A stretch of 64,000 nucleotides of DNA. It comes from Microbacterium sp. H1-D42 (lineage in GTDB: Bacteria > Actinomycetota > Actinomycetes > Actinomycetales > Microbacteriaceae). Under the pieces are notes generated by a model that saw only the letters and a program-made list of their open reading frames with translations, ran no database searches and was not told the origin of the DNA. Positions within the stretch are counted from its first letter, which is position 1; every line of letters begins with the position of its first letter. Made by a program: the position numbers and the translations under genes. This document shows positions 8,823 to 17,899 of this stretch, in pieces. The stretch spans positions 2,356,001 through 2,420,000 of the forward strand of contig NZ_CP093342.1 in NCBI RefSeq assembly GCF_022637555.1. Reading direction: 5' to 3'.

Positions 8823-10028
8823 ATGAGTGTCATTCCGGGCGCCTGGCGCCGGACCGCCGCAGGAGCAGGTCTGCTGTCGCCGCAGGGCGACGTCGCACCC
8901 ACTATTTTCGCAGAGATGTCCGCCGCGGCGGTGCGAACCGGGGCGATCAATCTCGGTCAGGGCTTCCCCGATGAGGACGGCCCGCACGAGGTGCTCGACG
9001 CCGCAAGGGCCGCGATCGCGCAGGGCGCGAACCAGTATCCGCCCGGCCGTGGTATCCCTGATCTGCGTGCCGCGATCAGCGAGCATCAGCAGCGCTTCTA
9101 CGGGCTGACCGCCGACCCCGACACCGAGGTGCTCGTCACGGCCGGTGCGACGGAGGCTCTCACGGCGACCCTGCTGGCTCTGATCGACGGGCCGGACGAC
9201 GAGGTGGTCGTCTTCGAGCCGTACTACGACTCCTATGCCGCGGCGGTGGCACTGGCCGGCGGGCGGCTGCGCACTGTTCCACTGCACCGGCCCGATTTCC
9301 AACCCGATCTCGACGAGCTCTCCGCCGCGGTGACCGATCGCACGCGGGTGATCCTGGTGAACGACCCGCACAATCCGACCGGCGCGGTGTTCTCGCCGCA
9401 GGTGCAGGCAGAGGTGGTGCGACTGGCGAACAAGCACGGAGCGATCATCGTCACCGACGAGGTGTACGAGCACCTGTCGTTCGACGGCCCGCACGTGCCG
9501 ATCGCCACCCTGCCCGGCGCCGCGGAGCGCACGCTGACCGTCTCGTCGGCGGGCAAGACCTTCTCGGTCACTGGCTGGAAGATCGGCTGGGTGCATGGCC
9601 CGGCAGCGCTGATCACCGCTGTGCTCACTGTGAAGCAGTACCTCACCTATGTGAACGGCTCCCCGTTCCAGCCCGCAGTCGCCGTCGGGCTGCGTTTGCC
9701 CGACACGTACTTCTCGGATGCCCGTGCTGCGCTGCGCGCCAAGCACGCACTGCTGGGTGACGCACTCGTCTCAGCCGGATTCGAAGTGCATGCTCCGCAG
9801 GGCGGCTACTTCACGGTCGCCGACGCCACGGCGCTCGGCGGAGCGGATGCAGCGGCATTCTGCCGAACGCTGCCCGAGCGGGCCGGGGTCGTCGCCATCC
9901 CGCTGACCGCGTTCGTCTCTCCGCAGCACCAGGGCGACTACGCCGAGCTGGTGCGCTTCGCCGCCTGCAAGCGCATCGAGGTGCTCGAGCAGGCAGCGGC
10001 GCGGCTTGCCGCCCTGCGGCCGGTGTGA
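8823..10028 (+). CDS. Class I/II PLP aminotransferase (DapC-like or kynurenine aminotransferase-like)
   Basis: This is a PLP-dependent transaminase of fold type I with 401 residues. Visible motifs are GQGFPDEDGP near the N-terminus, the aromatic cofactor region VTAGATEALTATLLAL, NDPHNPTG binding PLP and substrate, TDEVYEHL, and the Schiff-base lysine in SSAGKTFSVTGWKIGW. In actinobacteria this subgroup is often the N-succinyldiaminopimelate aminotransferase DapC, which would link it to dapD and dapE at 59-61 kb. Cysteine-S-conjugate lyase or kynurenine aminotransferase cannot be excluded. The leaderless -10 box fixes the start. Confidence 0.85.
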   Translation: MSVIPGAWRRTAAGAGLLSPQGDVAPTIFAEMSAAAVRTGAINLGQGFPDEDGPHEVLDAARAAIAQGANQYPPGRGIPDLRAAISEHQQRFYGLTADPDTEVLVTAGATEALTATLLALIDGPDDEVVVFEPYYDSYAAAVALAGGRLRTVPLHRPDFQPDLDELSAAVTDRTRVILVNDPHNPTGAVFSPQVQAEVVRLANKHGAIIVTDEVYEHLSFDGPHVPIATLPGAAERTLTVSSAGKTFSVTGWKIGWVHGPAALITAVLTVKQYLTYVNGSPFQPAVAVGLRLPDTYFSDARAALRAKHALLGDALVSAGFEVHAPQGGYFTVADATALGGADAAAFCRTLPERAGVVAIPLTAFVSPQHQGDYAELVRFAACKRIEVLEQAAARLAALRPV

Positions 10029-10094
10029 CTCGCGTGACGGACTACTGACGCTCTCGGCGTGTTGCGTAGGTGGCCGGTGGCACGCCTGGGCGCG

Positions 10095-10901
10095 TCAGTG
10101 ATCGGGCACGACGCGGTAGCGGCGCAGCGCCAGCACCGGATTCGTCTCGCGGGTGCGGGTGATGAGCTCACCGTCGATGGATGCCAGGGCGATGCCCTCC
10201 CCTGCGCTCACGCCGGCGACCACCACCCCCTGCGGGTCGATCACCTGCGACAGCCCGACCCCGATCGGCGCGGGGTGGTCAGCGGCGATCACGTAGGCGG
10301 TGTTCTCGATCGCGCGGGCAGCCAGCAGCGTGGTCCAGTGATGCTCCTTCAGCGGACCGCGCACCCATTCAGCCGGAACGATCATGGCATCCACACCGGC
10401 ATCGGCCAGGGTGCGCGCCACCTCGGGAAAGCGCAGGTCATAGCAGGTCATCAGCCCGAATCGGATGCCGTCGACGTCGAAGATCGCGGCTGCGCCCACC
10501 TCGCCGGGCGCGATCCAGTCGGACTCGCGCTGCCCGAACGCGTCGTACAGGTGCTGCTTGCGGTAGACCGCGAGAGTGCCGGCATCCGACACGGCGACGA
10601 CAGCGTTGTGCACGCGACCCGCGTCTGCCGTTTCGAGCATCCCGGCGACGACGATCACGTGGTGCTCTGCGGCTGTCGCGCTCAGCGACGCGACGAACGG
10701 GCCATCGAGCGATTCGGCGTTCACAGCGAGGGACTCATCGAACGGGTTCGCGAAGTAATTCGAGTACTCCGGCAGCACCACGACGCGCGCGCCGCGAGCG
10801 GCGGCCCGCGCGACCAGGTCGACGACCTGCGCGCGGTTCTGCGCCGCGTCTGCTCCGGGCGCGAACTGGCAGACGGCGACGAGCGGAGTCGATGCTGGCA
10901 T
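10095..10901 (-). CDS. Nitrilase-superfamily carbon-nitrogen hydrolase
   Basis: This enzyme hydrolyses a non-peptide C-N bond, probably of a small amide. The 268 residues carry the family triad: Glu in VVVLPEYS, Lys in VYRKQHLYD and Cys in GLMTCYDLRFPE, with a supporting Glu in the RFPE segment. Its size and the DLRFPE motif resemble the Nit/omega-amidase group, which repairs deaminated glutathione or hydrolyses alpha-ketoglutaramate. It lies convergent to the aminotransferase, with 66 bp between their ends and no clear hairpin there. The substrate is not determined. Confidence 0.85.
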   Translation of the reverse strand: MPASTPLVAVCQFAPGADAAQNRAQVVDLVARAAARGARVVVLPEYSNYFANPFDESLAVNAESLDGPFVASLSATAAEHHVIVVAGMLETADAGRVHNAVVAVSDAGTLAVYRKQHLYDAFGQRESDWIAPGEVGAAAIFDVDGIRFGLMTCYDLRFPEVARTLADAGVDAMIVPAEWVRGPLKEHHWTTLLAARAIENTAYVIAADHPAPIGVGLSQVIDPQGVVVAGVSAGEGIALASIDGELITRTRETNPVLALRRYRVVPDH

Positions 10902-10951
10902 CTGCCCATCCTGGCACGCGGCCCGCGCAGGTGTCCGTGCACGGGAAAGGC

Positions 10952-10985
10952 GGAAGGCCCGGTCTCTTTCGAGACCGGGCCTTCC
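10952..10985 (-). terminator. Hairpin terminator behind tRNA-Met
   Basis: Perfect 15-bp arms (10952-10966 and 10971-10985) with a 4-nt loop lie six bases beyond the tRNA 3' end. Only a short T run (TTTCCC, after GCC) follows on the minus strand. Confidence 0.7.
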
Positions 10986-10990
10986 TCATC

Positions 10991-11067
10991 TGGTTGCGGG
11001 GACAGGATTTGAACCTGCGACCTCCGGGTTATGAGCCCGGCGAGCTACCGAACTGCTCCACCCCGCG
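10991..11067 (-). tRNA. Initiator tRNA-fMet (CAT)
   Basis: The 77-nt sequence folds as a cloverleaf and has an encoded 3' CCA. The anticodon loop reads CTCATAA. Three initiator hallmarks are present: the unpaired C1-A72 position, three consecutive G-C pairs at the base of the anticodon stem (GGG/CCC), and GGTTCAAATCC in the T arm. It stands alone and is followed by its own hairpin. Confidence 0.97.
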
Positions 11068-11160
11068 GCACGTTTAGAAGCCTAACACGGCTCTCGGAGC
11101 ACGGCGAATCGACGACCCTGCACGGAGCGCACCGGGCGTGTCGTGCGGGTGCGTGAGACG

Positions 11161-11196
11161 CGGAAGAGGGCGCCCCCTCGGGGACGCCCTCTTCCG
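11161..11196 (-). terminator. Hairpin behind the UPF0182 gene
   Basis: Near-perfect arms (11161-11176 and 11181-11196, one mismatched position) lie 18 bp beyond the UPF0182 stop. No T tract is obvious. A factor-independent or mixed terminator is likely. Confidence 0.6.
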
Positions 11197-11214
11197 ATCA
11201 GATTGAATCGGAAG

Positions 11215-14133
11215 CTACTTACCGGCCTCTTCCTCCAGCGCGAGCAGCTGCTCGATCGCGGTGGTGAGCTTCTTGTCCGCAGCGGCGAAGGCCTCCAGGT
11301 CACCGGACTTGAGGGCCGTCTCACGCGCGGCGAGTGCGTCCTTCGCATCCGACAGCGCGGCTGCCATCGCATCCGACGGCGGGGTGGGCGTGCCACCCTC
11401 GTCCGGCTCGGTCGGGGTATCCGGATCCGTCGGCGTCTCGGGATCCGTCGGCGTGACTTCCTCATCGCCGCCCTCCGCTCCGGCGTCGCCGCCGAACAGG
11501 GCATCCAGCGCCTCAGTGAGGGTGTCTTCGAACGCGACGCGGTCACCGAACGCGACCAGCACCTTCCGCAGGTTCGGCAGCTTGGTGCCCTCGGACGACT
11601 GCACGAACACCGGCTGCACGTACAGCAGGCCGCCGCCGACAGGCAGCGTCAGCAGGTTGCCGTACTTCACCTCGGAGTTTCCGAGGGTCAGCACGTTCAG
11701 CTGATCGGCGATGTCGGTGTTCGAGTCGAACGTGTTCTGCACTTGACCTGGACCTGGCACTGTCGTCGACGAGTCGATCTCGAGCAGCTGCAGCTTGCCG
11801 TATTCGTCCGATTTCACTCCCGCCTTCGTGCCGGCATCGGAGTCGACGGCGAGGTAGCCCATCAGCACCTCGCGACTCTCACCCTGCTGGGCGGCCGGGA
11901 TGAAGGTGGAGAACATCGAGAAGCGCGACTCATCCTGCCCCGGCATCTTCATCGACAGGTAGTACGGCGGCTGCAGACGGTCCTTGGCACGCGGGTCGTC
12001 CGGCGTCTGCCAGCGGTTGACCTCCTGCGCGAAGGCGTTGGCGTTGTCGATGTGGTAGACGCCGAGCACGTCGCGCTGCACCTTGAACAGATCAGTCGGG
12101 TAGCGCACGTGGCTCATGAGCTGCCCTGACATCTCACTGATCGGCTCGACGGTGGTCGGGTAGACCTTCTGCCAGGCCTGGAGGATCGGGTCCTCCTCGT
12201 CCCAGGCGTACAGCTTCACCGACCCGTCGTAGGCGTCGACGGTGGCCTTGACCGAGTTGCGGATGTAGTTGACGTTGTCGAAGGCGACGACGGATGCCGG
12301 GGTGCGGGAATCCGCGATGGCGTCCTGCAGGCTCACCGTCGTCGAGTACGGGTAGTTCGCACTCGTGGTGAAGCCGTCCACGATCCAGACGATGCGGCCG
12401 TCGACGACGCTCGGGTACACGTCCTGATCGAGCGTCAGGTACGGCGCGACCTTCTCGACGCGGGTCTTCGGGTCGCGGTCGTACAGGATCTGCGACTCGT
12501 CGTTCACGAGGTTCGAGAACAGGATCTGCTCGGACTGGAACTTCATCGCGTAGAGCAGCTTGCGGAACGTGTTGCCGATGCGGGGTCCGCCGTCGCCCTC
12601 GAACGTCGTCTTCGTGTCGCTCGCGCCGTCCTGGCCGCGCGGATAGTCGATCTCGACGGGGGCGGTGTCCTTCGGCGCGCCGACGATCGAGTACTCGGGC
12701 GAGGATTCGCCGAAGTAGATCCGCGGCTCGTACTCGGCTACTTCGCTGAGCAGACCGGAGGACGGGATGCCGCTCTCGAGGAAGACAGGCTCACCGTCAT
12801 CGGTGCGCTGGTTTCCGGCGAGGGCGACCAGACCGTAGCCGTGCGTGTAGACGGCTGCGCGGTTGTTCCAGCTGTCACCGCCACCGAGCTTGGTCATGTC
12901 GAGGTCGCGCACCGAGACCACGGTGTCCTGCGTCTTGCCGCCGAGCTCGTAGCGGTCGACGTCCAGCTCAGGGGCGAACTGGTAGTACTGCCGGTACTGC
13001 TGCAGCTGTCGCACGGTCGGGCTGATGACAGCCGGGTCCATGATGCGGACGGATGCCGTCGTCTCGGCGTCTGCGCGCAGCTGGCCCGGCTCGGTGTCGA
13101 CGGTGGCACTGAACGGGGTGACCTCCATGTCGGCCACGCCGTACGCCTCCTTGGTCGCGGCGATGTTCCGGTCGTAGAACTCGGACTGGTAGGCGTTCTC
13201 GTTCGGAGCCACCTGGAAGGTGGTGACCACCCACGGGTAGCCGACGCCGACCACCAGCGAGGCGACGATCAGCAGCGCCGTCGCGACCAGCGGGAAGCGC
13301 CAGCGGCCGATGATCGCGGTGACGAAGAACAGCACGGCGACGACGGCGGCGATGATCGACAGGATCGCAAGGCCAGGGATCGTGGCGTTCACGCCGGTGT
13401 ATGCGGCACCGGTGATGCGTCCCTCCTGCTGGACGAGCGTGAGGTAGCGGTCGAGCCACAGGCTGACCGCCTGCACTGCCAGGTACAGACCGGCGAGCAC
13501 CGCGAGCTGGATGCGCGCCGGCTTCGAGATGCGCAGTTCGCGCTGGCCGATCTGCACCGAGCCGTAGAGGTACGAGACCAGTGCTGTGATCACCAGGCTC
13601 AGCAGCAGCACCGCCGAGACGAACGCGAGCAGCATCGAGTAGAACGGCATGGCGAACAGGTAGAACCCGGTGTCGAGGCCGAACTGCGGGTCGAGCGTGT
13701 CGGTGGTGACACCGTTGAGCCAGAGCACCACGGTCTTCCAATTGCCTGCAGCCGCGAACCCGGCGAAGACACCGAAGAAGACGGGCAGGCCCCACATGGC
13801 CAGTCGGCGCAGTGGCTCGATGACCTCCTGGTAGCGGTCCAGCTGCGAGCTCAGCCGCACATACACGGGCCGCAGCCGGTAGGCGAGCTGGATGCACAGC
13901 AGGATCGGCAGGGCCATGCCGAGGAAGCCGATCACGAACATCGTGACCGTGGCGATCCACTGCGTCGTCAGCACGGACGCGAAGTCCAGCTGATCGAACC
14001 AGAGGTACTCGGTGTACAACGATGCGAACACGAAGAAGCCTGCGATCAGGGCGGCGATCACCGCCACCGAGATCACAATGATTCTTCGGGACGTGCTTGG
14101 TGTGGCCTGCTGCGGCGCTGGGGTGGTGGTCAC
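11215..14133 (-). CDS. UPF0182 family large membrane protein
   Basis: This 972-residue protein belongs to UPF0182, a family present across actinobacteria and without a settled function. The first ~330 residues hold about seven hydrophobic helices, beginning IIVISVAVIAALIAGFF. A large, mostly extracytoplasmic domain follows. It ends in a Thr/Pro/Asp-rich linker with the repeat PTDPETPTDPDTPTEP and a short helical tail. Two GTG codons are adjacent; the second (14133) lies six bases behind TAGGAT and is preferred. It is flanked by its own terminator and a YlbL-type protease and looks monocistronic. Confidence 0.9.
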   Translation of the reverse strand: MTTTPAPQQATPSTSRRIIVISVAVIAALIAGFFVFASLYTEYLWFDQLDFASVLTTQWIATVTMFVIGFLGMALPILLCIQLAYRLRPVYVRLSSQLDRYQEVIEPLRRLAMWGLPVFFGVFAGFAAAGNWKTVVLWLNGVTTDTLDPQFGLDTGFYLFAMPFYSMLLAFVSAVLLLSLVITALVSYLYGSVQIGQRELRISKPARIQLAVLAGLYLAVQAVSLWLDRYLTLVQQEGRITGAAYTGVNATIPGLAILSIIAAVVAVLFFVTAIIGRWRFPLVATALLIVASLVVGVGYPWVVTTFQVAPNENAYQSEFYDRNIAATKEAYGVADMEVTPFSATVDTEPGQLRADAETTASVRIMDPAVISPTVRQLQQYRQYYQFAPELDVDRYELGGKTQDTVVSVRDLDMTKLGGGDSWNNRAAVYTHGYGLVALAGNQRTDDGEPVFLESGIPSSGLLSEVAEYEPRIYFGESSPEYSIVGAPKDTAPVEIDYPRGQDGASDTKTTFEGDGGPRIGNTFRKLLYAMKFQSEQILFSNLVNDESQILYDRDPKTRVEKVAPYLTLDQDVYPSVVDGRIVWIVDGFTTSANYPYSTTVSLQDAIADSRTPASVVAFDNVNYIRNSVKATVDAYDGSVKLYAWDEEDPILQAWQKVYPTTVEPISEMSGQLMSHVRYPTDLFKVQRDVLGVYHIDNANAFAQEVNRWQTPDDPRAKDRLQPPYYLSMKMPGQDESRFSMFSTFIPAAQQGESREVLMGYLAVDSDAGTKAGVKSDEYGKLQLLEIDSSTTVPGPGQVQNTFDSNTDIADQLNVLTLGNSEVKYGNLLTLPVGGGLLYVQPVFVQSSEGTKLPNLRKVLVAFGDRVAFEDTLTEALDALFGGDAGAEGGDEEVTPTDPETPTDPDTPTEPDEGGTPTPPSDAMAAALSDAKDALAARETALKSGDLEAFAAADKKLTTAIEQLLALEEEAGK

Positions 14134-14139
14134 CACTCC

Positions 14140-14145
14140 ATCCTA
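14140..14145 (-). promoter_or_regulatory. -10 box TAGGAT, leaderless promoter
   Basis: It lies six bases before the second of two tandem GTG codons and therefore favours 14133 as the start. Confidence 0.5.
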
Positions 14146-14216
14146 GGCAGGCGCCCCTATGCGGCGGCCGCGAGTACGCTCAACGCGGACAGCGACGGCA
14201 CCGGAAGCTCGGCGAT

Positions 14217-15302
14217 TCAGCGCGTGCAGGTCGGCAGCTCGGACGTGTCACCGCCGTCGGCGATCACCTCGAGGATGTCCAGCGACTCCTCCAGCGTGCT
14301 GGTGCTGTACACGTCGAGACCGGCGGGGACATGCCCGACGACCTCGTCGCAGTTGCTCTCCGGTGCGAGGAACACGGTCGCTCCCCCGTCACGTGCGCCG
14401 TACAGCTTCTGTCGGATGCCCCCGATCGGCCCGACCGCGCCCGATGCCTCGATCGTCCCGGTTCCTGCGATGTTCTCCCCGCCGTTGAGCTTGCCCGGAG
14501 TCATCGTGTCGATGATCCCGAGCGCGAACATCATGCCGGCGCTCGGTCCCCCGACGTTGTCGAGCTGCAGCTGCACATCCACCGGGAAGTCGTACTCGGT
14601 GGTGAGTGAGACGCCGATCAGCCAGAACGGGTCGCCGGCGGCATCCGTCGTCTTCTCAGGGGTGAGGGTGACGTCCTGCTCCTCACCGTCGCGTTCGACG
14701 ACGAGGGCGACCTCCTCGCCTTCGCGCTTCTGGATCTCGTCGCGCAGCACGCTGGCCGAGTCGACGGCGACGCCGTCCACAGAGAGGATCGTGTCGTCCT
14801 TCTCGAGCACGCCGTCGGCCGGGGTGTCCGCGATGGCCTCGACGACCTTGACCTCGGCGCCCACGTCGTAGCCGAGCTCGTTCAGCGCGGCTGCCGTCGC
14901 CTCGTGCTGCGAGTCGACCATCAGCTCGGCGTTGCGCGAGTTGCGCTGGTCTGTGGTGACCCCCTTGGGGAAGAACGTGTCCAGCGGAACGACCGCACGT
15001 GACGGATCGAACCAGGCCAGCGCGAGTTCGAACCACGTGGGGGTGCGATCGGGGCTGCCGACGACCTGCAGGGTCGTGAGATCGAGGGTGCCTCCGGTGG
15101 GGTACGTGCGCGCTCCATCCACCTCGATCAGCGGCACCTCCTCGCCGTCGGCGCTGAGCGCCGTGCCGAGGGTGTCGTAGATCGGTCCCGGCCGCTGGAT
15201 GACGTACTGCGTCGGCATGAAGGTGAGCCCGACCAGGGCGACCAGGGCGACGCTCAGGGCGGTCACACCCAGCACGGTGCCGTTGCTGCGGCGTGATGAC
15301 AC
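14217..15302 (-). CDS. YlbL-type PDZ / Lon-like (S16) membrane protease
   Basis: This 361-residue protein has one N-terminal transmembrane helix (TALSVALVALVGLTF), a PDZ domain in the middle (LEKDDTILSVDGVAVDSASVL), and a C-terminal Lon-type proteolytic domain. The Ser-Lys dyad is visible as Ser in DNVGGPSAGMMFALG and Lys in GPIGGIRQKLYGARDGG. Family members act outside the membrane and lack the AAA+ module of Lon. The GTG start is set by a strong GGAGGA site seven bases upstream. It diverges from the metalloprotease-like gene by about 120 bp. Confidence 0.9.
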   Translation of the reverse strand: MSSRRSNGTVLGVTALSVALVALVGLTFMPTQYVIQRPGPIYDTLGTALSADGEEVPLIEVDGARTYPTGGTLDLTTLQVVGSPDRTPTWFELALAWFDPSRAVVPLDTFFPKGVTTDQRNSRNAELMVDSQHEATAAALNELGYDVGAEVKVVEAIADTPADGVLEKDDTILSVDGVAVDSASVLRDEIQKREGEEVALVVERDGEEQDVTLTPEKTTDAAGDPFWLIGVSLTTEYDFPVDVQLQLDNVGGPSAGMMFALGIIDTMTPGKLNGGENIAGTGTIEASGAVGPIGGIRQKLYGARDGGATVFLAPESNCDEVVGHVPAGLDVYSTSTLEESLDILEVIADGGDTSELPTCTR

Positions 15303-15423
15303 GGGTCCTCCGAAGGGCGTTCGCGAGCGGCGTACAGCGATCCGGGCCCTCAGGGTCCGAGCACAGGATCGTGTGACTAGCGTAGAGCGCACACGCCAAG
15401 AGCATGCTGAAAGGGCCACCCCC

Positions 15424-16905
15424 ATGCCAGATGACGACCAGGATCCTTCGGACTTCGAGGAGATGCTCCGCCGCATGATGTCCGGCGGGAACATCGATCC
15501 AGAACAGCTGCGCGAAGCGCTGTCGGGCATGGGCGGCATGCAGATCGACCCCGCGCAGATGCAGGGCTTCATGGCGCAGATGCAGGGGATGTTCGCTGGC
15601 GACCCGTGGCAGAACGCCGAACGCCAGGCGCTGCACATCGCCAACCGCGATGGTCTCGGCATCACCGACGGCTCTCGCTCGTCGCTGGTCGACGCGTTCG
15701 GCCTGGCCAACCTGTGGCTGAGCGAGGCCACCACGATCTCAGAGCTCGCCTCGCCGCCCCAGGCGATGACCCGAGGTGAATGGGTGGAGAAGACCCTTCC
15801 TGTGTGGAAGGAGATCGCAGCCCCGGTGTCGACGTCGATCGCGGACGCGCTCACCGGTGCGCTGGAGACTCAGGTCCCCGAAGACATGCAGGGCATGGTG
15901 CAGGGCGCCGGCCAGCTGATGCGTGGCCTTGGCGGCACGCTCTTCGCCGCGCAGTTCGGGCAGGTGCTGGGGCGGCTCTCGCTGGAGGTCGTCTCGGGTG
16001 GGGATGTCGGCATCCCCGTGCTGCCCGCAGGGACCGCGGCCGTCATCCCGCAGAACATCGCCGCCTTCGGCGAGGGGCTCGAGGTGCCGGAAGACCAGAT
16101 CGCGCTGTACCTCGCGGTGCGCGAGCTCGCGTACGCCCGGCTGTACCGACACGCCAAGTGGCTGCATCTGCACGTGCTGTCGCAGATCACCGACTTCGCC
16201 CGCGGCGTCACGGTCGACATCGAGGCACTCGAGGACGTGGCATCGCGCCTTGACCCGTCCAACCCTGAAGAGCTGCGAGCCGCGATCGAGGGCGGCGCAC
16301 TGCTGCCGGCGCAGACCGAGGCGCAGCGCGAAGCACTGACCAGGCTGGAGAATCTGATCGCCACGATCGACGGCTGGGTGGACGTCGTCACCGAGCAGGC
16401 CGTCGCGCGTCTGCCCGACAGCGTGCGTCTCGCCGAGGCGGCGCGCCGTCGCCGTGCGGTCGGCGGCCCTGCGGAGGATGCCCTCGGTGCGCTCGTCGGC
16501 CTGAAGCTGCGCCCGCGGCGACTGCGTGAGGCGTCAGCGATGTGGCGCGCGGTGACCGACGCGGTCGGCGTCGCGGCGCGGGATGCCCTGTGGGATTACC
16601 CGGACATCATGCCGCAGTCCAGCGACATCGACGACCCCACGGCGCTGATCGCCCGCATGCAGGCGGTGCAGCGCGGCGAGGCCCCGGTTGCCGACGAATT
16701 CGACGAAGCACTCGCTCGTCTGCTGGACGGAGACGACTTCAGCGGCGAGGCACCTGCCGCGGCGTCAGATGCTGACGCGGCGTCAGATGCTGACCCGTCG
16801 TCGGAAGCTGGCGCAGAAGCCTCGGATGCCGACAAGACGTCTGATGCTGACACCGCGTCGGATGCTGAGGACGACGACCGCCCGGAGGGCGACCGCCCCG
16901 TCTGA
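15424..16905 (+). CDS. Zinc-dependent metalloprotease-like protein (DUF2342 family)
   Basis: This 493-residue protein is the homologue of the DUF2342/zincin-like protein that lies beside UvrD2 in mycobacteria. The N-terminus is Met/Gln-rich (MQGFMAQMQGMF). The core carries VREL AYARLYRH at about residue 237, where a zinc-binding helix would be expected; no HExxH is present. The last ~50 residues are a low-complexity acidic tail with repeated SDAD, encoded by imperfect DNA repeats. The ATG at 15424 is preceded by GAAAGG. Catalysis is family-based and not supported by a canonical motif here. Confidence 0.8.
   Translation: MPDDDQDPSDFEEMLRRMMSGGNIDPEQLREALSGMGGMQIDPAQMQGFMAQMQGMFAGDPWQNAERQALHIANRDGLGITDGSRSSLVDAFGLANLWLSEATTISELASPPQAMTRGEWVEKTLPVWKEIAAPVSTSIADALTGALETQVPEDMQGMVQGAGQLMRGLGGTLFAAQFGQVLGRLSLEVVSGGDVGIPVLPAGTAAVIPQNIAAFGEGLEVPEDQIALYLAVRELAYARLYRHAKWLHLHVLSQITDFARGVTVDIEALEDVASRLDPSNPEELRAAIEGGALLPAQTEAQREALTRLENLIATIDGWVDVVTEQAVARLPDSVRLAEAARRRRAVGGPAEDALGALVGLKLRPRRLREASAMWRAVTDAVGVAARDALWDYPDIMPQSSDIDDPTALIARMQAVQRGEAPVADEFDEALARLLDGDDFSGEAPAAASDADAASDADPSSEAGAEASDADKTSDADTASDAEDDDRPEGDRPV
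16765..16872 (+). repeat. Imperfect repeats encoding the SDAD tail
   Basis: Copies of a CGTCAGATGCTGAC-like unit recur in frame at the 3' end of the DUF2342 gene. They encode an acidic Ser-Asp-Ala tail. Such repeats can expand or contract by slippage. Confidence 0.6.
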
Positions 16906-17032
16906 TCCCGCCTGTTCCGTCGTTCGGGTCGTCGTCTGCGACGGCTGTCCACAGCCATCCGAAAACCGAAATCCCTCCACAGATCCCATTCGGGCGTCCC
17001 ATGGCGTGCGGTGCGTGACGAGAATCAGGGGC

Positions 17033-17899
17033 ATGAGTCCCCTGACCCCGTCGACGCTCACCCACCTGGATCCCCGATACCCGATGCTCTGGCGTGACGA
17101 CTGCACCATGCAGTTCGGGCTGGAGGGTGCGGTGCGCGTGCAGGTCGACGAGCCCTGGGTGGAGCCGCTGCTGCAGCAGCTGATCCGGGGCATCCGACAC
17201 GGCTCGTTCGACGTCGTGGCGCACGGCGTCGGCGCGCCGCGCGCCGCGGCACGTCGGATGCTCGAGACGCTGCGGCCCATCCTGGTGCAGGACGCCCCCG
17301 CCGCCCCGCCGGTGTGGATCGACGATCTCAACATCGCGGACGGGCGCGTCGCTGAGCGGATGCGCCTGGCGCTGGAAGACGAGGGGATCCAACAGGCGCC
17401 CCGCGGCACACCGAAGGCCGTGGCGGTGGTCGTCATCGGCGGTGCGGCGGCTGCACTGCAGCTCGCGCCGTATCTGCGCGACGACGTACCGCATCTGCCA
17501 GTGGGGTTCGAGCAGCAGGCCGCACTGGTCGGCCCGCTCGTGGTGCCGGGTCAGACCCCGTGCCTGTCCTGCCGCGACGCGCATGAAAGCAGGCGCGACC
17601 CGGCGTGGCCGACTCTGCACGCCCAGCTGGTGGGACGCAGTGTGGCGATCAGCACGGCCAGGATCGCGCACGCCGCGGGGCTCGTGGCCCGGATTCTGCG
17701 CACGCCCACCCCGGCGGCCGGTCTGATGGTGCGGGTCAGTCCGGACGGACGGAACGCCTGGCGTTCGATCCGCCATCACGAAGAATGCCTGTGCCTCGAG
17801 ATGTCGTCCCGATCTCAGCCAGGAACCGAGACGGCACCCGCTCCCCTCGCCCTGCCGAGCGGGACCACGACACCGCCAGCGTTCGCGCGGCCCGCGTGA
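17033..17899 (+). CDS. ThiF/cyclodehydratase-like protein of the UvrD2 neighbourhood
   Basis: This 288-residue protein resembles the E1-like domain seen in ThiF and TOMM cyclodehydratases. PCLSCRDAHESRRDPAW, with LHAQLVGR after it, and ECLCLE near the C-terminus form a likely structural zinc site. A hydrophobic nucleotide-binding-like strand reads VAVVVIGGAAAALQLAP. The same gene sits between the DUF2342 protein and UvrD2 in other actinobacteria. No precursor peptide or azoline-forming partner is nearby, so a RiPP role is unlikely. Its 3' end overlaps the convergent helicase gene by 164 bp. The biochemical role is unknown. Confidence 0.7.
   Translation: MSPLTPSTLTHLDPRYPMLWRDDCTMQFGLEGAVRVQVDEPWVEPLLQQLIRGIRHGSFDVVAHGVGAPRAAARRMLETLRPILVQDAPAAPPVWIDDLNIADGRVAERMRLALEDEGIQQAPRGTPKAVAVVVIGGAAAALQLAPYLRDDVPHLPVGFEQQAALVGPLVVPGQTPCLSCRDAHESRRDPAWPTLHAQLVGRSVAISTARIAHAAGLVARILRTPTPAAGLMVRVSPDGRNAWRSIRHHEECLCLEMSSRSQPGTETAPAPLALPSGTTTPPAFARPA

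Noticed and set aside
12841..14871. 676-codon plus-strand frame opposite UPF0182
   Set aside because: It is an antisense shadow; the minus strand has membrane helices and family features.
16765..16872. CRISPR-like repeats
   Set aside because: Units are short, imperfect, without spacers, and lie in frame within a coding tail. No cas genes are present.
17033..17899. RiPP (azoline peptide) cluster
   Set aside because: No precursor peptide, YcaO partner, dehydrogenase or transporter is nearby, and the neighbourhood is the conserved UvrD2 locus.
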